Assembly (NCBI RefSeq): GCF_018617395.1 | Contig: NZ_JACSKC010000001.1 | Location: 434,001-498,000, forward strand | DNA from: Exiguobacterium sp. s48 | GTDB lineage: Bacteria > Bacillota > Bacilli > Exiguobacteriales > Exiguobacteriaceae | Length of the DNA stretch: 64,000 bases | Direction: 5' to 3' | Shown here: positions 29,830-39,497 of the stretch, one piece after another | Layout: each line of letters begins with the position of its first letter | Numbering within the stretch: position 1 is the stretch's first letter | Program-made: the position numbers and the translations under genes | The notes under the pieces: model-generated | The model's input: the letters and a program-made list of their open reading frames with translations, nothing else | Database searches by the model: none | What the model was told of the DNA's origin: nothing

Positions 29830-30609
29830 ATGACAAAAGACAAACGACGGTTTGACCGTCAAGGGTCGGCGCAGCGTCGTCGACGTCAGGAAATGGAACG
29901 GGCACGCATCTTAGAATTATTTAAATCGTTACAAGAACGCATGGACGTTCAGTTTTCAAACCACGACTTGCTGATGCAGGCGTTCACGCACTCTTCATAT
30001 GTGAATGAACAGCGTGGATTGCGAAAAGATAATGAACGTTTAGAATTTTTAGGGGATGCTGTCCTTGAATTGACTGTATCTCGCTTTTTGTATGAGACTT
30101 ATCCGGAGCGTTCCGAGGGGGAATTAACAAAATTACGGGCGGCAATCGTTTGTGAACCGTCACTCGTAAATTTTGCGGAAGCCTATGCTTTCTCTGATTT
30201 CATCTTGCTTGGGAAAGGTGAAGAGTTGACCGGTGGGAGAAAACGTCCGGCTTTACTTGCCGATGTATTCGAATCTTATATCGGGGCTCTTTATTTAGAC
30301 CAGGGAATCGAATCAGTCGAACGGTTCCTCGCCGAAGCGGTTTTTCCGAAAGTCTTAGCGGGCGTATTTGAAGAACAAACTGATTTTAAGAGCCAGTTGC
30401 AGGAAAGTGTTCAGCGAGAAGGGCTCGGACCGGTATCATATGAGATTATCGAAGAACGAGGTCCTGCGCATAGTCGTGAATTCGTCGCGCACGCTCGTCT
30501 CAGTGATGATATCGTCGGCGAAGGGGTCGGGCGTTCGAAAAAAGAAGCTGAGCAATTGGCGGCGAAAGAAGCACTCATCGCCTTCAATCGTCGATACGCA
30601 GACTTATAA
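29830..30609 (+). CDS. rnc: Ribonuclease III
   Basis: This 259-residue endonuclease cuts double-stranded RNA, including rRNA precursors. The signature [13 protein letters not shown] with catalytic acidic residues lies near residues 70-82, followed by the C-terminal double-stranded RNA-binding domain ([16 protein letters not shown], then [14 protein letters not shown]). The ATG at 29830 follows GGAGGG. An unusually basic N-terminal tail of about 25 residues precedes the nuclease domain. Confidence 0.96.
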   Translation: MTKDKRRFDRQGSAQRRRRQEMERARILELFKSLQERMDVQFSNHDLLMQAFTHSSYVNEQRGLRKDNERLEFLGDAVLELTVSRFLYETYPERSEGELTKLRAAIVCEPSLVNFAEAYAFSDFILLGKGEELTGGRKRPALLADVFESYIGALYLDQGIESVERFLAEAVFPKVLAGVFEEQTDFKSQLQESVQREGLGPVSYEIIEERGPAHSREFVAHARLSDDIVGEGVGRSKKEAEQLAAKEALIAFNRRYADL

Positions 30610-30611
30610 TC

Positions 30612-30650
30612 AAAAGGAGTGGACCATTCACGATGGTTCCACTCCTTTTT
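30612..30650. terminator. Bidirectional terminator between rnc and the DUF1128 gene
   Basis: AAAAGGAGTGG-CCAT pairs with ATGG-CCACTCCTTTT around a 5-nt loop, with A/T tracts on both sides, between convergent genes. Confidence 0.88.
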
Positions 30651-30844
30651 CATGTCAATTGACCGAGCTCTTCGACGATTCCGTCAACTTCTGAAATGGA
30701 GAGGGAAGAGCGTGTCATCACGTATTCATAAATTTCTTTTACCGCTGATGGGTCAGCTGCATTATATTCTTCCGCTTTGATCGCTCCGCGGTTAATAATG
30801 TTCATCTTATCCAAAATGGCTTCGATCATCTGTTCATTCGTCAT
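30650..30844 (-). CDS. DUF1128 family protein (YfkK-like)
   Basis: This 64-residue acidic protein matches the DUF1128 pattern: an N-terminal helix with ILDKMNIINRGAIKAEEY, then VKEIYEYVMTRSSLSISEVDGIVEELGQL. The ATG at 30844 follows AAAGGGGAA on the minus strand; a longer in-frame upstream extension lacks such a site. Function is unknown in the family. It lies opposite to, and between, rnc and smc, so it breaks what is a continuous rnc-smc operon in Bacillus. Confidence 0.85.
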   Translation of the reverse strand: MTNEQMIEAILDKMNIINRGAIKAEEYNAADPSAVKEIYEYVMTRSSLSISEVDGIVEELGQLT

Positions 30845-30894
30845 CTGTATTCCCCTTTCTACAGTTCTTTTTAGAATAGCATGATTCTGGCATT

Positions 30895-30921
30895 TTGACG
30901 AACTGTTAACTGTGGTAAAAT
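30895..30921 (+). promoter_or_regulatory. Candidate promoter for smc
   Basis: TTGACG (30895-30900) and TAAAAT (30916-30921) are separated by only 15 bp, which is short. smc needs a promoter here because a terminator and an opposing gene separate it from rnc. Confidence 0.4.
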
Positions 30922-30958
30922 ATACAGATGAATGCTTACTGCGGATAGGATGGTCACG

Positions 30959-33900
30959 ATGCACTTAAAACGAATCGAACTCGCTGGCTTTAAATCATTT
31001 GCCAAGCGAATTGAATTAGATTTCCGTCCCGGCGTCACGGCTGTTGTAGGGCCGAACGGGAGCGGGAAATCCAATATATCGGACGCTGTTCGCTGGGTAC
31101 TTGGAGAACAGTCGGCCAAATCACTTCGCGGTGCCAAGATGGAAGATGTCATCTTCGCCGGAAGTGAAGGAGAGAATCACCGAAATGTCGCCGAGGTCAC
31201 GCTCGTCCTCGATAATCGCGACGAACAGTTGCGTCTCCCTTATGAAGAAGTGAGTGTGACCCGTCGCGTGACCCGAAGTGGGGACAGCGACTATTTTATG
31301 AATAAAAAACCATGTCGTTTAAAAGACGTCATTGACTTGTTTTTAGACACGGGTCTTTCCCGCGATGCGTTCGCCATTATCGGGCAAGGGCGGGTCGAAC
31401 AGGTCATATCCGGTAAACCGGAAGAACGTCGTGCAGTCATTGAAGAGGCAGCCGGCGTATTAAAGTATCGTCAACGAAAAAAACAGGCTGAACGGAAATT
31501 GCAAGACACCGAATTGAACTTGTCTCGCGTCGATGACATTTTATTTGAGTTAGCGGATCGCGTTGAACCGCTCCGTGAACAGGCAGCGCTCGCTCGGGAG
31601 TATAAAGTGGCGAAAGCACGACACGATGAACTCGAAACGGGAATCATGGGTGCTGAGATTCGATTGCTTCAACAAGAGATTGAACTAGTGTCGGCACGTC
31701 ACGTGGAATCTGTTCAACAGTTATCTGACTGTGACCGTTCGGTACGTGACCTCACCGATGAACGTAGCGACCTCGAAGCGACGCTTGCTCAGTTGCGTGA
31801 AGAATTGACAGAGCTCAACCAAAACGAAAGGGAGCACTCGACGTACGTCGAGCGCTTGACGGGTGATATCAAGCTCGCAAAAGCACAAGAAGAACATGGT
31901 GCCGAGATGAAAGACCGCCTCGTCCGTCAACGTGAAGAAGTACGTGTGGAAATGACCGAACTTGAAGCGCGCTTGAAGGTCGTTCGTGAAGAGCTTGACC
32001 AAAAAGTAAGCACGTTGCGACAAACGACCGAGGCAAGAGAAGCGCTACAGCAACAGTTGACATCCGCCTCTCGTGATTTCAACGCTGAAATCGAAGCGTT
32101 ACAAAGCGAGGCGTTCGAACTTGCGACAACGAAAGCGACAATCGGTAACCAACAAAAACGAGAACAACGGGATATCGATATTGCCGTCGAGTCGAAAGAA
32201 CGTCTTCTTCGTGAGAACAAACATCGCCTCGATGATCGTTCCTCTCAAGAAGCGACTCTCTTGGCGGCCCAAGAACAGTATGAAACAGTGCGGAGTCGTT
32301 TCGAACGACTGAGTAAAAAAGAATCGGAACTTCGCGACCAAGAGACGGCAATCCGTGAGAAACGGTCTCGAGCCGAATCATCTTATTATGACCTTGAACG
32401 GCGTCGCCAAAAGACGGAAGACCGAATCGAGATGCTCGAACGAATGAAGCAATCGTATGAGGGCTATTTCCATGCGGTCAAATTCGTCCTAAAAGACCGT
32501 TCGCCAGGTGTCCTTGGTGCCGTCGCTGAATTGATCCGTGTCCGCCCTTCTTATGAGGCGGCGATTGAAACGGCACTTGGTCAGACACAGCAACATGTGG
32601 TCGTACAAGATGAGTCAGTGGGGCGTCGTGAGATTGACAAATTACGAAAAGCCAACGCAGGTCGGGCGACGTTCTTGCCGATGACGACGATCAAACCGAG
32701 ATTCGTGCCGAGTGATGTGTTGGATCGACTTGAAGCGATGAACGGGTTTGTCGGAGTGGCATCGGGACTTGTCGAAACGGATGAATCGTACGAGACGTTG
32801 AAAAAATCGTTGCTCGGTTCAGTGCTCGTTGCTGAGACTCTTGAAGTCGCGAACCGCATCGCCCAATCGACGGGATATCGTTTCCGTGTCGTCACGCTAG
32901 AAGGGGATATCGTCAACGTCGGTGGTTCGATGACGGGTGGTAGCCGCAAGCAAGGCGTGGCCTTGTTCACGCAATCACGTGAATTGGATGACTTGAAAGA
33001 AGGTCTTACCCAAGGTCTCGCGATGCTACATGAGCAAAAACAGCGTCTTCAAGAATATACGGAAGCGTTGAATGCAATCACTCAAGAATTATCAGCGCTT
33101 CGTGATGAGAAACGTACCGTGGAAGAATCGCTTCGAGAGGTCGAGGCTACTTATCGTACGGCCGAACGTGCCTCACTTGATGCCAAGTCACAACTAGAGC
33201 TGTTCGACCATGAAATGATGCGCTACGAGCGGACAATTGAGACATCGACTGCCGAATTGGAGCGATTGACGGTTGAATTGGCTGAAACGGACGGTGCACA
33301 AGCAGACATTCGCTCTCGCCTCGAATCACTTCGGGCAGAGCAGGCGAAAAGCGCTGAGAGTACGGGACAATTGGAAGCACGCCTTCGTCAAAACGAGCTC
33401 GATCTTCAGCGTCACACGCTCGAAGAAGAGCGGGTCCGAAACGAATTGGAGCGCATGACGACGGAACAAAATCGTCTGCAGGAACGTACCGATCAGATGG
33501 AGCGTGAACTCACGCGCCTCGATAGTGGAGAAGTCGTGTCATCTGCCGAGCTCGAAGCGACGCTCGCTACTGCCAAACTAGAATTCACAGAAATTCAAGA
33601 ACGGCTTCAAAAAGTGACGGCAACGCTCAAGGCGAATGAAGAAGCGTACCGAATCATGCGTCAGCGAGTCGACCAAGCGACGGAAGCACGGCGTCAGGCG
33701 GAAACCGTCGTCAGAAAACTGGAGACGGCGAAACAAGAGTTCGAACTGAAACGGCAATGGAAGCTCGATGCGTTAGAAGAGAACGGACTCGTCGCAGAGC
33801 TACTTCCGGCACTTGAAATTCCACTAGAAGAGGCAAAAGAAGAGTTCAAGTTGCTCGTTCGCCAAATTGAAGAGATCGGACCGGTCAACATGAATGCGAT

Positions 33901-34516
33901 TGAAGAGTTTGATAGTGTCCACGAACGCTTTACGTTCCTGTCCGAGCAACGGGATGACCTCGTCAGCGCAAAAGAAGATTTATATGAGATCATCTCGGAG
34001 ATGGACCGTGAAGTGACGCGTCTCTTCAAAGAGACGTATACGAGTGTACGGGCGCACTTCAAGCAGACGTTCACCGAACTCTTCGGTGGCGGAGAGGCGG
34101 ATTTGAAATTAGTTGATGAATCCGATTTATTGAATACAGGAATCGAAATCGTCGCCAAACCACCGGGTAAAAAGTTACAGACGCTCAGCCTCTTGTCTGG
34201 TGGGGAGCGTGCGCTGACGGCCATCGCATTATTGTTTGCGATTTTGAAGACACGTCCGGTACCGTTCTGTGTCCTCGATGAGGTCGAGGCGGCCCTTGAT
34301 GAGGCGAACGTGCATCGTTTCGGAGAATACATTCGAACGTTGTCGATCGATACGCAGTTCGTCATCATCACGCACCGGAAAGGGACGATGGAAGCGGCGG
34401 ACACATTATATGGCGTCACGATGCAACAGAACGGGGTATCCGAAGTATTATCGGTCGAACTGTCTGAAGCAAAACGTGTCGTTGAAATGGATGAAGAGAT
34501 GGAGGAATCACGTTGA
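30959..34516 (+). CDS. smc: Chromosome partition protein SMC
   Basis: This 1185-residue ATPase forms the condensin core that organises and segregates the chromosome with ScpA/ScpB. Residues 1-150 carry the ATP-binding head (Walker A VGPNGSGKSN near residue 32). Two long coiled coils flank a hinge at about residues 500-680 (GVLGAVAELI and GNRIAQSTG region). The C-terminal head has the signature LLSGGERALTAIALLF and Walker B FCVLDEVEAALDE. I chose the ATG at 30959 (MHLKRIELAGFKSF) after AGGATGG. Its stop overlaps the ftsY start. Confidence 0.96.
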   Translation: MHLKRIELAGFKSFAKRIELDFRPGVTAVVGPNGSGKSNISDAVRWVLGEQSAKSLRGAKMEDVIFAGSEGENHRNVAEVTLVLDNRDEQLRLPYEEVSVTRRVTRSGDSDYFMNKKPCRLKDVIDLFLDTGLSRDAFAIIGQGRVEQVISGKPEERRAVIEEAAGVLKYRQRKKQAERKLQDTELNLSRVDDILFELADRVEPLREQAALAREYKVAKARHDELETGIMGAEIRLLQQEIELVSARHVESVQQLSDCDRSVRDLTDERSDLEATLAQLREELTELNQNEREHSTYVERLTGDIKLAKAQEEHGAEMKDRLVRQREEVRVEMTELEARLKVVREELDQKVSTLRQTTEAREALQQQLTSASRDFNAEIEALQSEAFELATTKATIGNQQKREQRDIDIAVESKERLLRENKHRLDDRSSQEATLLAAQEQYETVRSRFERLSKKESELRDQETAIREKRSRAESSYYDLERRRQKTEDRIEMLERMKQSYEGYFHAVKFVLKDRSPGVLGAVAELIRVRPSYEAAIETALGQTQQHVVVQDESVGRREIDKLRKANAGRATFLPMTTIKPRFVPSDVLDRLEAMNGFVGVASGLVETDESYETLKKSLLGSVLVAETLEVANRIAQSTGYRFRVVTLEGDIVNVGGSMTGGSRKQGVALFTQSRELDDLKEGLTQGLAMLHEQKQRLQEYTEALNAITQELSALRDEKRTVEESLREVEATYRTAERASLDAKSQLELFDHEMMRYERTIETSTAELERLTVELAETDGAQADIRSRLESLRAEQAKSAESTGQLEARLRQNELDLQRHTLEEERVRNELERMTTEQNRLQERTDQMERELTRLDSGEVVSSAELEATLATAKLEFTEIQERLQKVTATLKANEEAYRIMRQRVDQATEARRQAETVVRKLETAKQEFELKRQWKLDALEENGLVAELLPALEIPLEEAKEEFKLLVRQIEEIGPVNMNAIEEFDSVHERFTFLSEQRDDLVSAKEDLYEIISEMDREVTRLFKETYTSVRAHFKQTFTELFGGGEADLKLVDESDLLNTGIEIVAKPPGKKLQTLSLLSGGERALTAIALLFAILKTRPVPFCVLDEVEAALDEANVHRFGEYIRTLSIDTQFVIITHRKGTMEAADTLYGVTMQQNGVSEVLSVELSEAKRVVEMDEEMEESR

Positions 34517-35538
34517 GTTTTTTCAAGAAATTAAAAGAGAAGTTGACGACATCTACCCAAGAGGTGTCACAGAAGTTTACCGAGGGGTTGACGAAGACGC
34601 GTGACGGCTTTGCAAGTGCCGTCAACGACCTCGTCTATCGTTTCCGCGAGGTGGATGAAGACTTCTTCGATGAACTCGAAGATTTACTCATTCAAGCGGA
34701 CGTCGGGGTCACGACAACGATGGACCTCGTCGAAGATTTGAAGGAAGAAGTGAAGCGCCGCAATCTCAAAGACCCGGTCGCGGTTCGTGACGCCCTCGTT
34801 GAAGTCGTAGCAAAACGCCTTCAAGAGGATGAATCAGACCGTGAACTCAATATGCAGGACGGACTCACCGTCATCTTGTTTGTCGGTGTCAACGGTGTCG
34901 GGAAGACGACGACGATCGGCAAACTGGCGCATCAATTGAAGTCAGAAGGACGTTCCGTCATGCTTGCGGCAGGCGATACGTTCCGTGCTGGCGCCATCGA
35001 GCAACTCCAAGTATGGGGAGAACGTGTCGGTGTGCCCGTCATTCGTCAAACGGAAGGGTCTGACCCGGCTGCCGTTGTCTTTGACGCCGTTCAAGCAGCG
35101 AAGTCACGCAATATGGACGTCTTGATTTGTGATACGGCGGGACGTCTTCAAAATAAGGTTAATTTAATGAAAGAACTTGAAAAAGTAAAACGAGTCATTG
35201 AGCGCGAAGTGCCGAACGGACCGCACGAAGTCTTGCTCGCATTAGACGCGACGACCGGTCAAAACGCCATGGTTCAAGCGAAGGCGTTCAAAGAAGCAAC
35301 GAACGTGAGCGGGATCGTCTTGACGAAACTCGATGGGACGGCCAAAGGCGGAATCGTCTTAGCGATTCGAAACGAGCTCGATATCCCTGTCAAATATGTC
35401 GGTCTTGGAGAGAAGATTGACGATTTGCAGGAGTTTGATCCAGAACAGTTCGTTCTTGGATTGTTCGGGGATGTTTTCGAGGACAAGAACGAGGGAGCTT
35501 TGACAGAAAAAGAGGACACAAACGAGGACCTCGCCTAA
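34513..35538 (+). CDS. ftsY: Signal recognition particle receptor FtsY
   Basis: This 341-residue GTPase docks SRP-ribosome complexes at the membrane. It has a short amphipathic N-terminus (MSFFKKLKEKL), the N domain, then the G domain with G1 GVNGVGKTTTIGKLA, DTAGRLQNKVNLM and the G4 TKLDGTAKGG. A short acidic tail follows. The TTG start overlaps the smc stop by 4 bp and is preceded by GGAGG. Confidence 0.96.
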   Translation: MSFFKKLKEKLTTSTQEVSQKFTEGLTKTRDGFASAVNDLVYRFREVDEDFFDELEDLLIQADVGVTTTMDLVEDLKEEVKRRNLKDPVAVRDALVEVVAKRLQEDESDRELNMQDGLTVILFVGVNGVGKTTTIGKLAHQLKSEGRSVMLAAGDTFRAGAIEQLQVWGERVGVPVIRQTEGSDPAAVVFDAVQAAKSRNMDVLICDTAGRLQNKVNLMKELEKVKRVIEREVPNGPHEVLLALDATTGQNAMVQAKAFKEATNVSGIVLTKLDGTAKGGIVLAIRNELDIPVKYVGLGEKIDDLQEFDPEQFVLGLFGDVFEDKNEGALTEKEDTNEDLA

Positions 35539-35560
35539 GTTTTACTGTTAAGAAAAAAAC

Positions 35561-35589
35561 TTGACAAGTAATAGGCACGGCTGTACTAT
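35561..35589 (+). promoter_or_regulatory. Sigma-A promoter for ylxM-ffh
   Basis: Consensus TTGACA (35561-35566), a 17-bp spacer, TACTAT (35584-35589), 40-50 bp upstream of ylxM. Confidence 0.75.
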
Positions 35590-35634
35590 AGGTAGTTGTA
35601 AAGGGATTTCACTTAACATGTGGAGGTGAAAGGT

Positions 35635-35958
35635 TTGACGCTCGAAAAAACGAATCGCATGAACTATCTCATCGATTTCTATCAAGCGCTCCTCACACCG
35701 AAACAGCGCAACTATATGTCTCTTTATTACCTAGATGACTACTCGCTCGGAGAGATTGCGGAAGAGTTTGAAGTCAGCCGTCAAGCGGTCTACGATAACA
35801 TAAAGCGTACAGAAACGATGCTTGAACAGTACGAGGAAAAGCTTGCCCTATTCGAAAAGTTCGAACAGCGCCAGCAACTTCTTCAGACCCTCAAACGTCA
35901 AGTCGAGCTCACGGATGACGTGAGTGCCACGATTTCTGCGCTTGAGAATTTAGAGTAG
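35635..35958 (+). CDS. ylxM: YlxM-family helix-turn-helix protein, SRP-associated
   Basis: This 107-residue protein has the YlxM/p13 pattern: [17 protein letters not shown], then a sigma-4-like helix-turn-helix ([21 protein letters not shown]) and a C-terminal helical tail. In streptococci it modulates SRP GTPase activity. I chose TTG at 35635, 5 bp after GGAGGTGA, giving [11 protein letters not shown]; a GTG at 35620 lies on that site. Only 11 bp separate it from ffh. Confidence 0.9.
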   Translation: MTLEKTNRMNYLIDFYQALLTPKQRNYMSLYYLDDYSLGEIAEEFEVSRQAVYDNIKRTETMLEQYEEKLALFEKFEQRQQLLQTLKRQVELTDDVSATISALENLE

Positions 35959-35969
35959 GGGGCTGAAGC

Positions 35970-37310
35970 ATGGCATTTGAAGGATTATCAGAACGATTGC
36001 AATCGACACTTTCAAAAATGCGCGGTAAAGGGAAAATCTCGGAGGCAGATGTCAAAGAGATGATGCGTGAGGTTCGCCTCGCCCTCCTCGAAGCCGACGT
36101 CAACTTTAAAGTCGTCAAGCAATTCGTCAATGACGTGAAGGAACGCGCCGTTGGTCAGGATGTCATGAAATCATTGACGCCAGGTCAACAAGTCGTCAAA
36201 ATCGTTCACGAAGAGTTGTCAAACTTGATGGGAAGCGATGTCGTCCCGATCTCATTCAGTCAGAAACCACCGACAGTCGTCATGATGGTCGGTCTGCAGG
36301 GGGCAGGGAAAACGACGACGACCGGGAAGCTAGCGAACTTGATTCGTAAAAAGCATAACCGCAGTCCACTTCTCGTCGCAGCGGATATTTACCGTCCGGC
36401 GGCAATCAAGCAGCTCGAGACACTCGGGAAACAACTCGATTTACCGGTCTTCTCGCTTGGCGATCAAGTGAAACCGGAAGAGATTGTGACGAAAGCACTC
36501 GAGTACGCAAAAACAAATCATCACGATTTCGTGTTGATCGATACGGCCGGTCGCCTTCATATCGATGAGACGCTTATGGGCGAGCTCGAAAATGTGAAGA
36601 CGATTGCCAAACCAAATGAAATCTTCCTCGTCGTCGATTCGATGACAGGTCAAGATGCGGTCAATGTGGCCGACAGTTTCAATGAGAAACTCGGAATCAC
36701 CGGGGTCGTGCTGACAAAGCTCGACGGAGATACACGAGGCGGGGCAGCCCTTTCGATTAAGGCAGTCACGGGAGCGCCGATTAAATTCGTCGGTCTCGGA
36801 GAAAAGTTGGATGCCCTCGAACCATTCCACCCGGAACGCATGGCGTCACGGATCCTTGGGATGGGGGACGTGCTCTCGCTCATTGAAAAAGCCGAGACAC
36901 AGATGGACCAAGACGCAGCGAAGGAGCTTGAAAGCAAAATTCGTGACGCGTCATTCACGTTCGATGATTTCATTGAACAGTTGGCCCAAGTGAAAAACAT
37001 GGGACCAATTGATGAATTACTTTCGATGTTACCTGGTGCAGGTAAGATGAAAGGGTTGAAGAACGTCCAAATCGACGAGAAGCAACTCGATCACGTCGAG
37101 GCGATCATTCGCTCGATGACGAAACATGAGCGCGCCAATCCGGAAGTGCTCAATGCGAGTCGTCGGAAGCGGATCGCAAAGGGGAGCGGTCGCTCGATTC
37201 AAGAAGTGAACCGTCTCATCAAACAGTTCGATGACATGAAGAAGATGATGAAACAAATGTCAGGACAAATGAAAGGGAAGAAAAAGGGCCTCGGTCTTCC
37301 ATTCTTCTAA
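35970..37310 (+). CDS. ffh: Signal recognition particle protein Ffh
   Basis: This 446-residue protein binds signal peptides and the 4.5S RNA. The N and G domains contain G1 GLQGAGKTTTTGKLA, DTAGRLHIDE and TKLDGDTRGGAA. The C-terminal M domain is methionine-rich near its end (MKKMMKQMSGQMKG) and carries the RNA-binding SGRSIQEVNRLI. With ftsY just upstream, both SRP GTPases are encoded together. Confidence 0.97.
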   Translation: MAFEGLSERLQSTLSKMRGKGKISEADVKEMMREVRLALLEADVNFKVVKQFVNDVKERAVGQDVMKSLTPGQQVVKIVHEELSNLMGSDVVPISFSQKPPTVVMMVGLQGAGKTTTTGKLANLIRKKHNRSPLLVAADIYRPAAIKQLETLGKQLDLPVFSLGDQVKPEEIVTKALEYAKTNHHDFVLIDTAGRLHIDETLMGELENVKTIAKPNEIFLVVDSMTGQDAVNVADSFNEKLGITGVVLTKLDGDTRGGAALSIKAVTGAPIKFVGLGEKLDALEPFHPERMASRILGMGDVLSLIEKAETQMDQDAAKELESKIRDASFTFDDFIEQLAQVKNMGPIDELLSMLPGAGKMKGLKNVQIDEKQLDHVEAIIRSMTKHERANPEVLNASRRKRIAKGSGRSIQEVNRLIKQFDDMKKMMKQMSGQMKGKKKGLGLPFF

Positions 37311-37319
37311 CAAAAACTT

Positions 37320-37348
37320 TTGTCAGTCGAACGAAAAAGCTGTATACT
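37320..37348 (+). promoter_or_regulatory. Sigma-A promoter for rpsP
   Basis: TTGTCA (37320-37325), 17 bp, TATACT (37343-37348), 45 bp ahead of the rpsP ATG. Confidence 0.75.
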
Positions 37349-37392
37349 ATAAAAGTTGTCAATTCTTAAACACATGATGGAGGTATATTACC

Positions 37393-37668
37393 ATGGCAGT
37401 TAAAATTCGTCTTAAGCGCATGGGCGCAAAAAAATCACCTTTCTACCGTATCGTTGTAGCAGACTCACGTTCACCACGTGATGGTCGCTTCATCGAGCAA
37501 GTTGGTCACTACAACCCGGTTGCAAAACCAGAAGCAGAAGTTCGCATCAACGAAGAACTCGCTCTTAAATGGTTGGCAGACGGCGCGAAGCCATCTGACA
37601 CAGTACGTAACTTGTTCTCTAAAGCAGGGATCATGGAGAAATTCCACAACGCGAAAAACGCGAAGTAA
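37393..37668 (+). CDS. rpsP: Small ribosomal subunit protein bS16
   Basis: This 91-residue basic protein begins [26 protein letters not shown] in the S16 family style and includes [10 protein letters not shown]. It has its own promoter and a GATGGAGG site. The khpA and ylqD genes that usually follow in Bacillus are absent. Confidence 0.98.
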   Translation: MAVKIRLKRMGAKKSPFYRIVVADSRSPRDGRFIEQVGHYNPVAKPEAEVRINEELALKWLADGAKPSDTVRNLFSKAGIMEKFHNAKNAK

Positions 37669-37674
37669 TGATGT

Positions 37675-37705
37675 GGCCGACCTTTTCTGAGGTCGGCCTA
37701 TTTTG
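37675..37705 (+). terminator. Intrinsic terminator or attenuator after rpsP
   Basis: GGCCGACCT pairs with AGGTCGGCC around TTTCTG, followed by TATTTTGTTG. Partial read-through would feed rimM-trmD. Confidence 0.8.
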
Positions 37706-37722
37706 TTGAGGAGGGAAAAAAG

Positions 37723-38241
37723 ATGGATTGGTTATACGTTGGGAAAATCGCCAATACGCACGGTCTTAAAGGGGAAGTGAAGATCTTGGCGGCGACAGAC
37801 TTTCCAGAAGAACGATTTAAAAAAGGAAACACGTTATTCCTTGATGTCGACGGAACGAAACAGGAAATGACGATCACGACGTATCGTCCGCATAAGCAGT
37901 TTCACCTCGTCACGTTCAAGGGATTTGACAATATCAATCTCATTGAAAAATATAAAGGGCATAAACTATACGTTCACGCCGAACACGTCCACGATTTGGA
38001 CGAACACGAATTTTATTATCATGAAATCATCGGCTGTGAGGCTGTCGTGGACGGGGAAGTCATCGGTGTCGTCGACGACATCTTTGAAACGAACGGAGCG
38101 AACGACGTCTGGGTCATCAAACGACCAGGCAAGTCGGATGCGCTCATCCCTTATATCGAATCGGTCGTCCAAGAGATCGATGTCGATGCGAAACGTGTCG
38201 TCATCACGCCAATCCCTGGAATGATTGACGATGAAGATTGA
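37723..38241 (+). CDS. rimM: Ribosome maturation factor RimM
   Basis: This 172-residue protein assists assembly of the 30S head. It has an N-terminal RimM domain ([16 protein letters not shown]) and a C-terminal PRC-barrel domain ([13 protein letters not shown], then [15 protein letters not shown]). The trmD start lies inside its end, which couples the two. Confidence 0.96.
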   Translation: MDWLYVGKIANTHGLKGEVKILAATDFPEERFKKGNTLFLDVDGTKQEMTITTYRPHKQFHLVTFKGFDNINLIEKYKGHKLYVHAEHVHDLDEHEFYYHEIIGCEAVVDGEVIGVVDDIFETNGANDVWVIKRPGKSDALIPYIESVVQEIDVDAKRVVITPIPGMIDDED

Positions 38242-38947
38242 TGTATTGACGTTGTTCCCCGAGATGTTTCATGCGCTCGATCACTCCATCGTCGGTCGAG
38301 CGAAGACGCTCGGGCAAGTGGAGATGTCGTTCCTCAACTTCCGGGACTTTTCAACGAACAAGCATCATAAGGTCGACGATTATCCGTACGGCGGGGGCGC
38401 GGGCATGCTACTCACCCCTCAGCCGATTTTCGATGCGTTCGATTCCCTTGAGGCGAAGAGCCCGCGCGTCATCCTGACGACCCCGACCGGAAAACCGTTC
38501 AATCAACGAATGGCCGAAGAATGGGCGAAAGAGGACCATCTAGTCTTTCTTTGTGGACATTATGAAGGGTTCGACCAGCGCATCCATGATGAACTGGCGA
38601 CGGATGAGGTGTCGATCGGGGACTTCGTCTTGACTGGTGGAGAACTAGCGACGATGGTCATGATCGATGCGACCGTTAGACTTATTCCCGACGTCCTCGG
38701 CGATCAGGCGAGCCATGAGGATGACTCGTTCTCGACCGGACTTTTAGAATACCCGCACTATACGCGACCGGCAGATTTTCGTGGTCTGACCGTACCGGAC
38801 GTCCTGTTGTCGGGAAATCATGCCCGCATCGAGGCGTGGCGACGCGAACAATCGCTCGAGCGCACGTATCGACGACGTCCCGATTTACTTGAACATACCG
38901 AGTTGACGGATGCTGACAAAAAGTTTCTACAATCATTGCGCGATTGA
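38231..38947 (+). CDS. trmD: tRNA (guanine-N1-)-methyltransferase TrmD
   Basis: This 238-residue SPOUT enzyme makes m1G37, which prevents frameshifting. Its trefoil-knot motifs include [20 protein letters not shown] and [14 protein letters not shown] chose the ATG at 38231 ([13 protein letters not shown]); a TTG two codons earlier is possible. It overlaps rimM by 11 bp. Confidence 0.97.
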   Translation: MKIDVLTLFPEMFHALDHSIVGRAKTLGQVEMSFLNFRDFSTNKHHKVDDYPYGGGAGMLLTPQPIFDAFDSLEAKSPRVILTTPTGKPFNQRMAEEWAKEDHLVFLCGHYEGFDQRIHDELATDEVSIGDFVLTGGELATMVMIDATVRLIPDVLGDQASHEDDSFSTGLLEYPHYTRPADFRGLTVPDVLLSGNHARIEAWRREQSLERTYRRRPDLLEHTELTDADKKFLQSLRD

Positions 38948-38964
38948 GAAATATATGCTATGTT
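38936..38964 (+). promoter_or_regulatory. Candidate promoter for rplS
   Basis: TTGCGC (38936-38941), 17 bp, TATGTT (38959-38964), starting inside the end of trmD and preceding the rplS leader. Confidence 0.5.
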
Positions 38965-38967
38965 TGA

Positions 38968-39055
38968 GCATGTGGGTTAAACCCATCGATTACCGATGTT
39001 CCGCTGTTGGATGCTTGGGCATATGAAGATATGAACATTGAAGAAAAAGGAGATA
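38968..39055 (+). ncRNA. Likely ribosomal protein L19 leader
   Basis: The 114-bp gap before rplS holds paired elements: TGGGTT/AACCCA, then CATCG/CGATG, then the run GTTCCGCTGTTGGATGC and GGGCATATGAAG. This resembles, from memory, the bacillar L19 leader, a proposed autoregulatory structure. A covariance-model search (Rfam L19_leader) would decide it. Confidence 0.6.
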
Positions 39056-39061
39056 TGATTC

Positions 39062-39415
39062 ATGAACACACAAAAACTGTTCCGTGAAATCACAGAAGAA
39101 CAATTCAAATCGGACGTACCTGCTTTCCGTCCTGGTGACACAGTACGTGTCCACGTTAAAGTTGTAGAGGGAACGCGTGAGCGTATCCAGATCTTCGAAG
39201 GCGTAGTAATCAAGCGTAAAGGTGGCGGCATCAGCGAAACATTCACAGTCCGTAAGATTTCTTACGGCGTAGGTGTTGAGCGTGCATTCCCGCTTCACTC
39301 ACCACGCGTTGCGCAAATCGAAGTCGTACGCTACGGTAAAGTTCGCCGTGCGAAACTTTACTACCTCCGTAACCTTCGCGGTAAAGCAGCACGTATTAAA
39401 GAAATCCGTCGTTAA
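39062..39415 (+). CDS. rplS: Large ribosomal subunit protein bL19
   Basis: This 117-residue protein sits at the 30S-50S interface. The L19 pattern is clear: [22 protein letters not shown] is split by usual residues, then [23 protein letters not shown] and [21 protein letters not shown]. It follows a likely L19 leader and ends at a strong terminator. Confidence 0.98.
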   Translation: MNTQKLFREITEEQFKSDVPAFRPGDTVRVHVKVVEGTRERIQIFEGVVIKRKGGGISETFTVRKISYGVGVERAFPLHSPRVAQIEVVRYGKVRRAKLYYLRNLRGKAARIKEIRR

Positions 39416-39425
39416 GATGGGAATT

Positions 39426-39458
39426 AAGCTTGTCGCTTGCGACAAGCTTCTTTTTTTC
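39426..39458 (+). terminator. Intrinsic terminator after rplS
   Basis: AAGCTTGTCGC pairs perfectly with GCGACAAGCTT, then a run of seven T bases. Confidence 0.93.
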
Positions 39459-39497
39459 TAGTACAATAAGTTCAAATGGATAGAGGAGTGAGTGAAG

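Noticed and set aside
33694-34419. 241-codon minus-strand frame inside smc
   Set aside because: Low-complexity Ser/Arg composition typical of the reverse complement of the conserved SMC C-terminal coding sequence.
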